A DNA stretch of 64,000 nt from Bradyrhizobium sp. ARR65 (GCF_000472385.1 NZ_AWZU01000016.1:184-64183); one strand, 5' to 3'; positions 46,413 through 56,014 are shown, counted from the stretch's first letter. Notes: generated from the letters alone by a model not told the origin. Program-made: numbers and translations.

Positions 46413-47231
46413 ATGCTGACCAAGACCACACACCTGTTCGATGACGCCACCCGTGTCACGGCCGGCGACAGCCGCTGGCAGGGACGGACCAGTCCGGATT
46501 ATTGGGCCTTCGTCGGCCCGTTCGGCGGCTTCACGGCGGCAACCATTTTGCGTGCGCTGCTCGAGCATCCGCAGCGCGCGGGCGATCCGCTGTCGCTCAC
46601 CGTCAACTATTGCGCACCGATTGCGGAAGGCGCGTTCGATCTCGACGTCCGCCTGGTCAAAGCCAATCGCTCGACGCAGCATTGGTGCGTTGAGCTGTCG
46701 CAGGACGGCTCCGAGCCGGCCACGCTCGCCACGGCCGTGTTTGCCGAGCGTCGTCCGTCATGGTCGCACCAGCAAGCCACGATGCCGGATGCCAGGCCCT
46801 TCGAGGAGATCAAGCCCTATCCGAAGCTCGCGGCGGCCTGGGTCAATCAATATGATTTCCGCTTCGTCGAGGGCGCGGTGGACTTGCGCGGCGGCACGCA
46901 GGCTCAGCCGGCGAGCGCCTTCTCCAAGCTCTGGATCGGGGATAGCATGCCGCGCAAGATCGATTGCCTGTCGCTGATGGCGATGTCGGATGCGTTCTTC
47001 GCCCGCATCTTTCATATCAAAGGCGAGCTGGTACCGATCGGCACGGTGTCGCTGACGACCTATTTCCACGCCGACACGGACGATCTGGCGAAGGAAGATA
47101 TCACCCGCGTGCTCGGCGCCGCCGACGCGAAAATCTTCCATAAGAGCTTCAGCGATCAGTCCGGCGAATTATGGTCGCCCTCCGGCCGCCTGCTCGCGAC
47201 CACGACACAGATGACGTATTTCAAGGCGTAG
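46413..47231 (+). CDS. acyl-CoA thioesterase, TesB-like double hotdog
   Basis: 272 residues with two hotdog halves. The first has GRTSPDYWAFVGPFGGFTAA, where the helix start carries the Gly-rich turn, and DPLSLTVNYCAPI. The second has CLSLMAMSDAFFARIFH and GTVSLTTYFHAD, as in TesB/acyl-CoA thioesterase II-like proteins. It should hydrolyse acyl-CoA; chain length is unknown. ATG at 46413 just after the family A repeat. No lipid-metabolism gene is adjacent. Confidence 0.85.
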   Translation: MLTKTTHLFDDATRVTAGDSRWQGRTSPDYWAFVGPFGGFTAATILRALLEHPQRAGDPLSLTVNYCAPIAEGAFDLDVRLVKANRSTQHWCVELSQDGSEPATLATAVFAERRPSWSHQQATMPDARPFEEIKPYPKLAAAWVNQYDFRFVEGAVDLRGGTQAQPASAFSKLWIGDSMPRKIDCLSLMAMSDAFFARIFHIKGELVPIGTVSLTTYFHADTDDLAKEDITRVLGAADAKIFHKSFSDQSGELWSPSGRLLATTTQMTYFKA

Positions 47232-47367
47232 TCGACAGGATGTTGAACCGTCATCCTGGCCGCGCTTCGCGCGGACCCGGTGGCGAGCGCCTCAGGGTGA
47301 CGAGGCTAGAATCGGACTTGCTGGACCAAGCTGCTTCTTTGGTCGCCACCGGCGCGATGCGCCGTAT

Positions 47368-47423
47368 CGAGCCCGGAGACTCGATATTCCGGGTTCGCTG
47401 CTATCGCAGCGCCCCGGAATGAC
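47368..47423. repeat. intergenic repeat, family A (right half)
   Basis: CGAGCCCGGAGACTCGATATTCCGGGTTCGCTGC...GCAGCGCCCCGGAATGAC. The left outer arm is replaced by a different CGTCATCCTGGCCGCGCTTCGCG piece at about 47254, so this is a truncated or recombined copy between convergent genes. Confidence 0.7.
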
Positions 47424-47434
47424 AAGGGCAGCAG

Positions 47435-49051
47435 TTACTCCGCCGCGAGCTTCACTTCGGGCGCGGCGGCGCGGACATCGGCATCGACCTTTTCCTCGAA
47501 CTTGGCGAAGTTCTTCTGGAACATGCCGACTAGGCTGCGGGCGGTCTTGTCGAACTCGTCCTTGTCCTTCCAGGTGTTGACCGGGTTGAGAATTTCGGTC
47601 GGCACGCCAGGCAGCGCGGTCGGCACCGCAAAGCCGAAATATTTGTCGGTGCGGAACTCGACATTGCGCAAGCTGCCATCGAGGGCCGCGGTGAGCAGCG
47701 CGCGCGTCACCTTGATCGGCATGCGGCTGCCGATGCCATACTTGCCGCCGGTCCATCCGGTATTGACCAGCCAGCAATCCACATTGTGCTGGGCGATCAG
47801 CTCGCGCAGCATGTTGCCATAGACCGACGGATCGAGCGGCAGGAAGGGCGAGCCGAAACAGGTGGAGAATTCCGGTTGAGGCTCGGAGCCCAGACCACGC
47901 TCGGTGCCGGCGACCTTCGCGGTGTAGCCGGACAGGAAGTGATACATCGCCTGCGCCGGCGACAACTTTGCGATCGGCGGCAATACCCCGAAGGCGTCCG
48001 CGGCAAGCATCACGACGTTCTTCGGATGCGGCGCCCGTCCCGTGCGCGAGGCGTTCGGGATGAAATCGAGCGGATAGGCCGAGCGGGTATTCTCGGTCTT
48101 GGAGCCGTCGTCGAAATCGACCTCGCGCGTATCTTCGTCAAGCACACAGTTCTCCAGCACGGCGCCAAAGCGCTTGCTGGCGGCGTAGATCTGCGGCTCG
48201 GCTTCCTTCGACAGCTTTATGCACTTGGCATAGCAACCGCCTTCGAAGTTGAAGACGCCGTCCGGTCCCCAGCCATGCTCGTCGTCGCCGATCAGCGTGC
48301 GGTTGGGATCGGCCGACAGCGTCGTCTTCCCGGTGCCGGACAGGCCGAAGAAGATTGCGGTATCACCTTTGGACCCGACATTGGCCGAGCAGTGCATCGG
48401 CATCACGCCGCGCTCGGGGAGATAATAATTGAGCGTCGTGAACACGCTCTTCTTCATCTCGCCGGCGTAATACGATCCGCCGATCAGGACGATCTTGCGG
48501 GCGAAATCGATGGCGACAACATTCTCCGAGCGCACGCCATGGCGTTTGGGATCGGCACGGAAGCTCGGCATGTCGATGATCGTGAGCTCGGGCACGAAGG
48601 TCGCGAGCTCGACCGCCTGCGGGCGGATCAGGAGCGTGCGGATGAACAGCGAGTGCCAGGCGAGTTCGGTGAAGACCCGCGTCTTGATCCGGTAGGTCGG
48701 ATCTGCGCCGCCATAAAGATCCTGAGCGAACAGCCGCTTGCCTTCGGCGTGCTTCAGGAAATCCTGATAGAGCGCCTCGAATTGCTCCGATGTGATCGAC
48801 TGGTTGCCAGCCCACCACATCTTCTTGTCCGTCATCGCATCGCGGACGGTGAACTTGTCCTTCGGGCTGCGCCCGGTGAACTCGCCGGTGTCGGCGCATA
48901 GCGCGCCATCGGCGGATAGCACCGCCTCTCCTGCGATCAGGGCGTATTGATAGAGCTGTGGTGCGCCGAGATTCCAGTGCACCTGCTTGAGATTTCTTAA
49001 GCCGAATTTGTCGGCACCGAAGGCACCGTTACGCACACCCGTCTCTTGCAC
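47435..49051 (-). CDS. pckA: phosphoenolpyruvate carboxykinase (ATP)
   Basis: 538 residues from GTG at 49051, which follows a strong GAGGAGG site; an upstream ATG would include that site. Key motifs are the kinase loop GLSGTGKTT near residue 235, DDEHGWGPDGVFNFEGGCYAK after it, and RTGRAPHPKN. It converts oxaloacetate to PEP with ATP, opening gluconeogenesis during growth on C4 acids. In Agrobacterium and Sinorhizobium pckA neighbours chvI; here one gene separates them. Confidence 0.96.
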   Translation of the reverse strand: MQETGVRNGAFGADKFGLRNLKQVHWNLGAPQLYQYALIAGEAVLSADGALCADTGEFTGRSPKDKFTVRDAMTDKKMWWAGNQSITSEQFEALYQDFLKHAEGKRLFAQDLYGGADPTYRIKTRVFTELAWHSLFIRTLLIRPQAVELATFVPELTIIDMPSFRADPKRHGVRSENVVAIDFARKIVLIGGSYYAGEMKKSVFTTLNYYLPERGVMPMHCSANVGSKGDTAIFFGLSGTGKTTLSADPNRTLIGDDEHGWGPDGVFNFEGGCYAKCIKLSKEAEPQIYAASKRFGAVLENCVLDEDTREVDFDDGSKTENTRSAYPLDFIPNASRTGRAPHPKNVVMLAADAFGVLPPIAKLSPAQAMYHFLSGYTAKVAGTERGLGSEPQPEFSTCFGSPFLPLDPSVYGNMLRELIAQHNVDCWLVNTGWTGGKYGIGSRMPIKVTRALLTAALDGSLRNVEFRTDKYFGFAVPTALPGVPTEILNPVNTWKDKDEFDKTARSLVGMFQKNFAKFEEKVDADVRAAAPEVKLAAE

Positions 49052-49446
49052 GAAGAATCCTCCTCGAACCCGCATCACCCGGCGCGAACCTCATCCCGTG
49101 CGCCGCTTCTGCGGTGCCACTATAGCCCCACCGGCCCAGGTCCGGCGACTTATTACTTGATCAACGCTCGGCTTGCCAAGCCGATCCCCCTCGATTGGTT
49201 TATTCAAGCAGATCGGCGATGCATCTCAATCGCTTGCCGCAGCGCGGCGCAATTTGCGGCACAGTGTGCGTGACAATGCGCCGCGACCGCCTGCGACGTG
49301 GGCAGCTTTTGCGGTGCACAACAATGCGCCGCATGATACCTGCGCGCCGAACGCCGGCGAAAACAACACCAGCAATCGAGTGGCGGATTTCCGTTTGCGT
49401 GAAAGATAGCGATTGCGTCTCATAGCTCGCGGCGACTCGGACCGGC
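49052..49446. other. 395-base region upstream of pckA
   Basis: It lies between the 5' end of pckA and the 3' end of the HugZ-like gene, both on the minus strand, so it should carry the pckA promoter. I see short repeats of AATGCGCCGC (near 49275 and 49323) and a TTGCGTGAAAG stretch, but no gene, RNA or clear promoter. Confidence 0.4.
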
Positions 49447-50181
49447 TCAATCCGCCGCGCGCGCCTGTTCGGCCAAGCTGACCAGCATCTTGCGCAGTTC
49501 GGTGGGACCCGTGACGTGTTCGGGAAAATCCAGTCGCAAGGTCACATCGCCCGCCTGCAGATTGATGCCATCAGGGTCGATCGACGTACAGCGCCAATCG
49601 CCGCGCTGCGCGCCGAGGAGCCTCGTCGCATAAAGATTCATCGCATCACGGTGGTCCGCGTTCATGTGCTCGATCGCACCTGCCTCGGCCTCGATCAGCG
49701 CCTGCGAATCACCAATGTCCGTCAAGAACTGCTCCGGCTTGAGATCGAGAATGCGCCCGAATCCGGCCACCAGATGGGCTCCGTTCGGCACGATCCGGAA
49801 AAAGGAAAAGTCGGAAAAGTCGACGAAGCCTTCCGCGCTCGGATGGGCCGCAAGATAGCGCCGCCGCACGAGTGCCCCCTCGTCCGGTCCGACAACCTCC
49901 GCCTGGCCTTGCAGCATAATTCGGGCGCTCTCCAGCGGATCGCCCGCCGCACGCTCATCCAACATCAAGGAAACCCTGGGATCGACCAGGATATTGCGGG
50001 TGTGCACCGCCAGGAGCGAAATCAGCAGGATTGGCGTTCCATCGGGATGGCTCGCCAGGTTAACCAGGGAGCAATAGGGGGAGCCCGTCCCGGCCATTAA
50101 GGTCGCCAGCGCCCCCTGGCGCCGGCGCCGCAGCAGCGAGCGCGCCAATTTGGAAGCGTTGAAAGCGGTACCCGGTTGCAT
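49447..50181 (-). CDS. HugZ-like FMN-binding split-barrel protein with DUF2470
   Basis: 244 residues. The N-terminal pyridoxamine-phosphate-oxidase-like split barrel (about 8-150: GALATLMAGTGSPYCSLVN, VDPRVSLMLDE, FFRIVPNGAHLV) is followed by a C-terminal DUF2470 domain (AIEHMNADHRDAMNLYA). The combination matches HugZ/CREG-like haem-utilisation proteins that bind FMN and may use haem. No haem transport gene is near. It lies between pckA and chvI, divergent from chvI. Confidence 0.83.
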   Translation of the reverse strand: MQPGTAFNASKLARSLLRRRRQGALATLMAGTGSPYCSLVNLASHPDGTPILLISLLAVHTRNILVDPRVSLMLDERAAGDPLESARIMLQGQAEVVGPDEGALVRRRYLAAHPSAEGFVDFSDFSFFRIVPNGAHLVAGFGRILDLKPEQFLTDIGDSQALIEAEAGAIEHMNADHRDAMNLYATRLLGAQRGDWRCTSIDPDGINLQAGDVTLRLDFPEHVTGPTELRKMLVSLAEQARAAD

Positions 50182-50385
50182 CGATTTATCTCGTCATCTT
50201 GTTGCAATGAGGCCCTTTTTTCGGTTAAAGGGGGCCTTGATGGGTGCGGGACGGGAGGCGTCCCTGGGAACTCGGTCACACTTCAGCCCAGCTTGCATTG
50301 CTCGCTGACCGTGTTTGAAGCCCATTCATGCGGCGCATCACCTGGATTGCCCGCCGTTCAGCAAACCCGAACTGAAAGCAGGCTC

Positions 50386-51087
50386 ATGCCCACAATCGCT
50401 CTGGTCGACGACGACCGCAACATCCTCACCTCCGTCTCGATCGCGCTGGAAGCGGAAGGCTACCGCATCATGACCTACACTGACGGCGCTTCCGCGCTAG
50501 ACGGGTTCCGCACCACCCAGCCGGATCTTGCGATCCTCGATATCAAAATGCCGCGCATGGACGGCATGGAGACACTACGCCGGCTGCGGCAGAAGTCCGA
50601 TTTGCCGGTGATCTTTCTGACCTCCAAGGACGAAGAGATCGACGAATTGTTCGGCCTCAAGATGGGCGCCGATGATTTTATCCGCAAACCATTCTCGCAG
50701 CGGCTCCTGGTGGAGCGTGTAAAGGCGGTGCTGCGCCGTTCGCAGCCCAAGGATCCAACCGCCGTGCCAAAGGAGAACGACGCCAAGGCGCTCGACCGCG
50801 GCCTCCTGCGCATGGATCCGGAGCGCCACACCTGCACGTGGAAGAACGAGCCGGTGACCTTGACGGTCACCGAATTTTTGATCCTGCAGGCGCTTGCGAC
50901 GCGGCCCGGCGTGGTGAAGAGCCGCAATGCGCTGATGGATGCCGCCTATGACGACCAAGTCTATGTCGACGATCGCACGATCGACAGCCACATCAAGCGG
51001 CTGCGCAAGAAGTTCAAGGTGGTCGATCCGGAGTTCGAGATGATCGAGACTCTCTACGGAGTCGGCTATCGTTTCAAGGAAGCCTGA
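50386..51087 (+). CDS. chvI: response regulator ChvI (OmpR family)
   Basis: 233 residues from MPTIALVDDD. The receiver has Asp8/Asp9, the phospho-acceptor Asp52 in LDIKMPRMDG and Lys101 in FIRKPF. A C-terminal OmpR/PhoB winged helix (TVTEFLILQALATRPGVV, DDRTIDSHIKRLRKKF, GVGYRFKE) follows. In other rhizobia ChvI, activated by ChvG, controls envelope, acid-response and exopolysaccharide genes and is needed for host interaction. The gene is followed after 95 bases by chvG. Confidence 0.95.
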   Translation: MPTIALVDDDRNILTSVSIALEAEGYRIMTYTDGASALDGFRTTQPDLAILDIKMPRMDGMETLRRLRQKSDLPVIFLTSKDEEIDELFGLKMGADDFIRKPFSQRLLVERVKAVLRRSQPKDPTAVPKENDAKALDRGLLRMDPERHTCTWKNEPVTLTVTEFLILQALATRPGVVKSRNALMDAAYDDQVYVDDRTIDSHIKRLRKKFKVVDPEFEMIETLYGVGYRFKEA

Positions 51088-51182
51088 TTCGAAGCGCTGT
51101 TTCCCGCGTTTCGCGCCTCACGCCATCTGGGGTAGGATGGCGCAACAAACAAACCAGTCGAAACAATCGGCAGTGTTGACCA

Positions 51183-52979
51183 TTGCTTGATCGAACGCAG
51201 CCTGATGCAGGACTGAACGCGTCGGATGTTTCGTCGTCCGTGGTTCTGGATGCCGCGGAGGCGGAGGCACCGCGTCTGAAAGGCTGGCAGCGGCCGCTCG
51301 GATGGCTGAGCCGTGCCGGGCAATTTCTGTTCACGCTCTCCTTCTCGAGCCTGACGCGCCGGATCGTCTCGCTGAATATCGCGGGGCTGCTGGCGCTGGT
51401 CGCGAGCATTCTCTACCTGTCGCAATTCCGCGCGGGCCTGATCGACGCGCGCGCGCAGAGCCTTCTGGTGCAGGCCGAGATCATTGCCGGTGCAATCGCG
51501 GCCTCCGCGACCGTGCAGACCAACACCATCACGATCGACCCTGACCGGCTCCTCGACCTCAAGCCCGGCGAGACCATAGGCGCGCCCGACGAATATTCGC
51601 CGCTCGATTTTCCGATCAACCCCGAACGTGTCGCACCGGTGTTGCGCACGCTGATCTCCCCGACCAAAACCCGCGCCCGGATTTATGATCCGAACGGCGG
51701 GCTGATCCTCGACAGCCGCAACCTCGAAAACGTGTTGCGCTTCGACCTGCCGGCGCCGTCGAAGCCCGGGATCGTCGAGCGCGTGCTGACCGCGGTCCGT
51801 ACCTGGATCAACCGCGGCGACCTGCCGCTCTATCGCGAATATGAGAGCGGCTCGAGCTACGAGGAGGTTTCCGACGCGCTGAAGGGGCAGAAGCGCAGCA
51901 TGGTGCGCGTCAATTCCCGCGGCGAGGTAATCGTTTCGGTCGCCGTCCCGGTGCAGCGCTCGCGTACCATTCACGGCGCCTTGATGCTGTCGACGCAGGG
52001 CGATGACATCGACCAGATGGTGACGGCGGAACGGCTGGCGATCCTCAAGGTCGGCGGGGTGGCGTCGGCGGTGATGATGCTGCTCTCGCTCCTGCTCGCA
52101 AGCACGATCGCGGGTCCGGTGCGCCGGCTGGCCGACAGTGCCGAGCGCGTCCGCCGCCGCATCAAGACCCGCGTGGAAATTCCCGACTTCACCCGCCGCC
52201 GGGACGAGATCGGCCATCTCTCCGGCGCGCTCCGCGACATGACGGACGCGCTCTACAATCGCATCGAGGCGATCGAGATGTTCGCGGCCGACGTCGCGCA
52301 TGAACTGAAGAACCCGCTCACCTCGCTGCGCTCGGCGGTGGAAACCCTCCCCCTCGCGCGCAACGAGAACAGCCGCACCCGGCTGCTCGGCGTGATCGAG
52401 CATGACGTCAAACGGCTCGATCGGCTGATCTCCGATATTTCCGACGCCAGCCGGCTCGATGCCGAATTGCAGCGCCAGGACATGGCGCCGGTCGACGTGC
52501 GCCGCCTGCTGGCGACGCTCACCTCGGTGGCCAACGAGACCAAGCTCGGCCACGACGTCGGCGTCGAGGCGCGCTTCGAGGGACGAAGCGCCAACGACAC
52601 CTTCTCGGTGCCCGGACACGATTCGCGGCTCGGGCAGGTGATCACAAATCTCTTGTCCAACGCGCAGTCGTTCTCCGAGCCCGGCAGCAAGGTACGAATC
52701 TACTGCCGGCGGGTCCGCTCGGAAATCGAGATCGTGGTCGACGACGACGGGCCAGGCATTCGCGCCGATGCGCTGGAGCGCGTGTTCGAGCGCTTCTACA
52801 CCGACCGGCCGCATCAGGGATTTGGGCAGAACTCCGGACTCGGGCTATCGATCTCCAAGCAGATCATCGAGGCGCATGGCGGACGCATCTGGGCCGAGAA
52901 CCGTGCAGGTCCTGCGGGTCCCGACGGCGAGCCGACGGTGGCCGGCGCGCGCTTCGTGGTCAGGCTGCCCTCGCTATGA
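51183..52979 (+). CDS. chvG: sensor histidine kinase ChvG
   Basis: 598 residues. An N-terminal cytoplasmic tail leads to TM1 (about 63-82) and a large periplasmic stimulus-sensing domain. TM2 comes next near 290-308, then HAMP, the phospho-acceptor His373 in VAHELKNPLTSLRSA, an N-box (QVITNLLSNAQSFSEPG), and G-boxes (DDGPGIR, NSGLGLSISKQI). It pairs with ChvI. The start seems to be TTG at 51183. hprK begins within its stop codon, so sensor and HPr kinase are translationally coupled. Confidence 0.95.
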   Translation: MLDRTQPDAGLNASDVSSSVVLDAAEAEAPRLKGWQRPLGWLSRAGQFLFTLSFSSLTRRIVSLNIAGLLALVASILYLSQFRAGLIDARAQSLLVQAEIIAGAIAASATVQTNTITIDPDRLLDLKPGETIGAPDEYSPLDFPINPERVAPVLRTLISPTKTRARIYDPNGGLILDSRNLENVLRFDLPAPSKPGIVERVLTAVRTWINRGDLPLYREYESGSSYEEVSDALKGQKRSMVRVNSRGEVIVSVAVPVQRSRTIHGALMLSTQGDDIDQMVTAERLAILKVGGVASAVMMLLSLLLASTIAGPVRRLADSAERVRRRIKTRVEIPDFTRRRDEIGHLSGALRDMTDALYNRIEAIEMFAADVAHELKNPLTSLRSAVETLPLARNENSRTRLLGVIEHDVKRLDRLISDISDASRLDAELQRQDMAPVDVRRLLATLTSVANETKLGHDVGVEARFEGRSANDTFSVPGHDSRLGQVITNLLSNAQSFSEPGSKVRIYCRRVRSEIEIVVDDDGPGIRADALERVFERFYTDRPHQGFGQNSGLGLSISKQIIEAHGGRIWAENRAGPAGPDGEPTVAGARFVVRLPSL

Positions 52980-53503
52980 CAGAGGCGGAAAGGCCGAGCG
53001 TGCATGCCTCCGCCGTCAAGGTAGGCGAGCGCGCGGTGCTGATCCGCGGTCCCTCCGGCGCCGGCAAGTCCCGCCTCGCCTTCGATCTGATTCTCGCCGG
53101 CCGCAGCGGGCAGCTCCCGCCGGCCGTCCTGGTTGGCGATGACCGTGTCCGGTTGGACACAGCCGGCGGAGAATTGTTGGTGCGCGCGGTGCCCGAACTG
53201 GCCGGCCTGATCGAGATTCGTGGGCTTGGAATCCGCGGCTGCGACTTTGTGACCGAGGCGACCGTTGGGCTCGTGGTCGATCTGGGCGCCTCCGATGCGG
53301 CCCGCCTGCCGCCACCCGAATCGCTTCAGATCAGCCTTTTTGGTGTTTCACTACCGCGAATTCCCGTGGCGACAGACCAAAACCCCTTCCCATTGGTTGT
53401 CGCCGCCCTGACGACAACTGCAAGTTCACCTTCCGGTAACCATTCGGCCCATTGTGGGAAGGGAATTGGTAACCATATCACCCCCACTATCGCGACCGAA
53501 TAG
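52976..53503 (+). CDS. hprK: HPr kinase/phosphorylase, short alphaproteobacterial form
   Basis: 175 residues. The Walker A GPSGAGKS at 25-32, the acidic pair GDDRV near 54-58 and ELAGLIEIRGLGI near 75-87 are the HprK catalytic signatures. Gram-positive HprK is about 310 residues; this form lacks the N-terminal domain, as in other alphaproteobacteria. It should phosphorylate HPr on Ser65 two genes downstream. It overlaps chvG by four bases. The C-terminal 40 residues are polar and low in complexity. Confidence 0.93.
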   Translation: MTEAERPSVHASAVKVGERAVLIRGPSGAGKSRLAFDLILAGRSGQLPPAVLVGDDRVRLDTAGGELLVRAVPELAGLIEIRGLGIRGCDFVTEATVGLVVDLGASDAARLPPPESLQISLFGVSLPRIPVATDQNPFPLVVAALTTTASSPSGNHSAHCGKGIGNHITPTIATE

Positions 53504-53636
53504 ACCGGCGCGGCTCCCCTTCCGCTACCGCCAGATTCCGGGAGAACCGCAAACATCCCCCCTTGCGCGGGGGCTCTGGATGGTCAAAGTGGCGCGTTCG
53601 TGCGGTGCGTCAAAAAGCACCCGCGAGGAGTTTCCG

Positions 53637-54038
53637 ATGATTGGGCTAGTACTGGTGACCCATGGGCGCCTCGCCGACGAGTTCAAGGCGGCGCTCGAAC
53701 ACGTCATGGGTCCGCAAAAACAAATCGAAGCGGTCACGATCGGCGCCGAAGATGATTCCGATCTCTGTCGAAGCGACATCATTGAAGCGGTCAACCGCGT
53801 AGATTCGGGCGATGGCGTTGCCATCCTCACCGATATGTTCGGCGGCACACCGTCCAACCTCGCAATCTCCTGCATGAGCCGCCCCAAGGTTGAAGTGCTC
53901 GCAGGCATCAATCTTCCCATGCTGGTCAAGCTCGCGAAGGTTCGCGAGGAGCGCTCGCTGCCTGACGCAATCGCGATGGCGCAGGAAGCCGGCCGCAAAT
54001 ACGTCACCATCGCCAGCCGCGTTCTCGCCGGCAAATGA
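53637..54038 (+). CDS. PTS IIA component, mannose family (regulatory type)
   Basis: 133 residues from MIGLVLVTHGRLADEF with an ideal GAGGAG site. His9 in VTHGRLA is the expected phospho-acceptor, and the FGGTPSNLA motif follows near residue 68. It matches EIIA-Man proteins that in alphaproteobacteria work without a sugar permease. HPr starts within its stop codon. A CCCCCC...GGGGG hairpin at about 53556-53573 separates it from hprK and may tune expression. Confidence 0.93.
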   Translation: MIGLVLVTHGRLADEFKAALEHVMGPQKQIEAVTIGAEDDSDLCRSDIIEAVNRVDSGDGVAILTDMFGGTPSNLAISCMSRPKVEVLAGINLPMLVKLAKVREERSLPDAIAMAQEAGRKYVTIASRVLAGK

Positions 54039-54364
54039 GCGACGATGACGCGGCATTAGAGAACATTCCTGGGCCGCGGGTGCCCGAGGGGGCTATTTCC
54101 AAAGAGCTTCTGATCGTCAACAAGCGCGGGCTGCACGCACGCGCCTCCGCAAAATTTGTCCAGACCGTGGAGCGCTTCAGCGCCGAAGTCTGGGTGACTC
54201 GCGGCAGCGAGACCGTCGGCGGCACCTCGATCATGGGGCTGATGATGCTCGCAGCCGCGCCCGGCACCACCATCAAAGTCTCCGCGATCGGCGCTGAGGC
54301 GGAAGCCGCGCTTGCCGCCATCACCGAACTCGTCGAGAGCAAATTCAACGAAGAAGGGACGTGA
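54035..54364 (+). CDS. ptsH: phosphocarrier protein HPr
   Basis: 109 residues, longer than usual (about 88) by an N-terminal extension of about 20. The active-site GLHARASAKF has His34, the target of enzyme I, and SIMGLMMLA has Ser65, the site used by HprK. It relays phosphate to EIIA. Overlap of four bases with the EIIA gene closes the chvI-chvG-hprK-EIIA-HPr unit. Enzyme I (ptsP) is not in the window. A short family C-like fragment follows at 54386. Confidence 0.95.
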   Translation: MSDDDAALENIPGPRVPEGAISKELLIVNKRGLHARASAKFVQTVERFSAEVWVTRGSETVGGTSIMGLMMLAAAPGTTIKVSAIGAEAEAALAAITELVESKFNEEGT

Positions 54365-54421
54365 GAGGGCCACGCGATCTCTCTCCCGACGTCGTCCCGG
54401 CGAAAGCCGGAACAACGGCAG

Positions 54422-56014
54422 TTATTTCCCTGGCGGCTCGATATAGATCTTCCACGCGGTCGACGGGCCCGGATGGCCCTGGAAGAAGCGCTGCGTGCTC
54501 ATCACCAGTTGCTCGGCATTGGGCGCATTTTCCTTCATCCAGGCCTCGCACGTCGGCAGCCGTGCATCCGTCGTATCGCAAATCCCGATGAAGCCGAGTC
54601 GCTTGGCTTCGTCCAGCGACGTCAGCCCGGATGACCACACTTCGCCAGGCGTGAGCGGCGCCGGATGATCGGGGCTGTAGAAGGTCATGGGTTCGCCGAT
54701 TTCAGTGGTGCCGGCCACCACGGCCCAGCGCGAGCCGAAGCGCATATGCCAGGCCTGCGTCAGCTCCCGCGCCAATTGCGATCGTGCGGCATAAGTGCTC
54801 GCACCATTCGGGCTCTTAGGGATGTCGCTAAGCGCAATCCTGGGGGCGGCGGCGAGCGTAACGAGCGTGATCACCAGCCAGATCGCCATGATCCGAAACA
54901 GCGCCATCGCCGGCACGCGCAATCGAGGAATTGCGATCAGCGCGAGCGGCGTGAGGAAGAACAGCGAGATTCCCCAGTCGGTCTTCATGTAGATCGTGAA
55001 GGCAAGCGCGCCGAGCGGCGGCCCCACCGCGACGATGATCTGAATGATCCAGATGTTCAGTGCCTGCGAAAGCTTTACCGCCCCGTTAGGTCCCGACGAC
55101 CAGATCTGCGCCAGCAGCCGTGGCCGCCACGCCAGCGCCAGCAGACCGACCAGGATCGGAGCCGCGAGCAGCCCGGCATTATGCACGACATAACCGAGCA
55201 CGAGCTGTGCGCTTTGCGCGCGGCTCGATAGCCCGTAGACATCGCCGGCATAGGTCAGCGGCACGAAATCGACCTGTTTCAGCCAGATCAGATGCGGAAT
55301 CATCGCAACGACCATTGTCACGATCGCGACCCATGGTGCGGGCGAGCGCAGGATCTTCAGGCGATCGGGGTGGATCAGCGCCGCGAGGCCAATGGCGCCG
55401 ATCATGGTCAGCACCCAGTATTTGGTCATCAGCGCCAGCGCGCCGGCGAGTCCGAGCCAGACGCCCGACAGCCAGCTACGCTTTTCGAAGGCATTGAGAT
55501 AGGCCAGTACCAGCAGCGGCAGAGTGACAAGCTGCAGCAGATCTGGATTGTACTTGAAGCCCTTGAAATTGAAGATCGGATACAGCGCGAGCGTCACCAT
55601 CATGAAGAATGCGCGGCGGCGATCGACCACCCGCAGCGCGATGAGGTAGCAGAGCACGAGCCCCACGCTCACCGTTGTCATCGCCAGGAGGTAGGTGGCC
55701 CAGTCGGCGACCGGGAAGAAGCTGAACCAGAGGCCCGCGACCCACCCCGACAGGGGCGGATGCTTGCCGTAGCCCAACTGGAACTTTTGACCCCAGGCAA
55801 AGGCCTCCGCCACGTCCATATGGACGTCCTGCGCCGCCTTCAACTTGATCAGGATGAGGGTCCAGAGCAGGGCATGCAAAAGCGCAAAGGTAATCACGAG
55901 CCAGAGGCCGGTCTCGGGATCCCGGGCCCGGGCCACAAGCCACGCGGCAGGTCGCCGCAGCGTCAGACGGCGGCGTGCGCGCGAGGCGGCGGGTAACAAG
56001 GATGCAGTCGGCAT
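54422..56014 (-). CDS. GT39/ArnT-like membrane glycosyltransferase
   Basis: About 530 residues with roughly 11 membrane helices and a C-terminal periplasmic domain. The first periplasmic loop has DVAEAFAWGQ and YGKHPPLSGW, matching the dolichyl-phosphate-mannose-type/ArnT family where an acidic residue in this loop is catalytic. It would transfer a sugar from a polyprenyl-phosphate donor to lipid A or another envelope target. I chose ATG at 56014 because of TGAGG upstream. It has no linked donor-synthesis genes. Confidence 0.87.
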   Translation of the reverse strand: MPTASLLPAASRARRRLTLRRPAAWLVARARDPETGLWLVITFALLHALLWTLILIKLKAAQDVHMDVAEAFAWGQKFQLGYGKHPPLSGWVAGLWFSFFPVADWATYLLAMTTVSVGLVLCYLIALRVVDRRRAFFMMVTLALYPIFNFKGFKYNPDLLQLVTLPLLVLAYLNAFEKRSWLSGVWLGLAGALALMTKYWVLTMIGAIGLAALIHPDRLKILRSPAPWVAIVTMVVAMIPHLIWLKQVDFVPLTYAGDVYGLSSRAQSAQLVLGYVVHNAGLLAAPILVGLLALAWRPRLLAQIWSSGPNGAVKLSQALNIWIIQIIVAVGPPLGALAFTIYMKTDWGISLFFLTPLALIAIPRLRVPAMALFRIMAIWLVITLVTLAAAPRIALSDIPKSPNGASTYAARSQLARELTQAWHMRFGSRWAVVAGTTEIGEPMTFYSPDHPAPLTPGEVWSSGLTSLDEAKRLGFIGICDTTDARLPTCEAWMKENAPNAEQLVMSTQRFFQGHPGPSTAWKIYIEPPGK

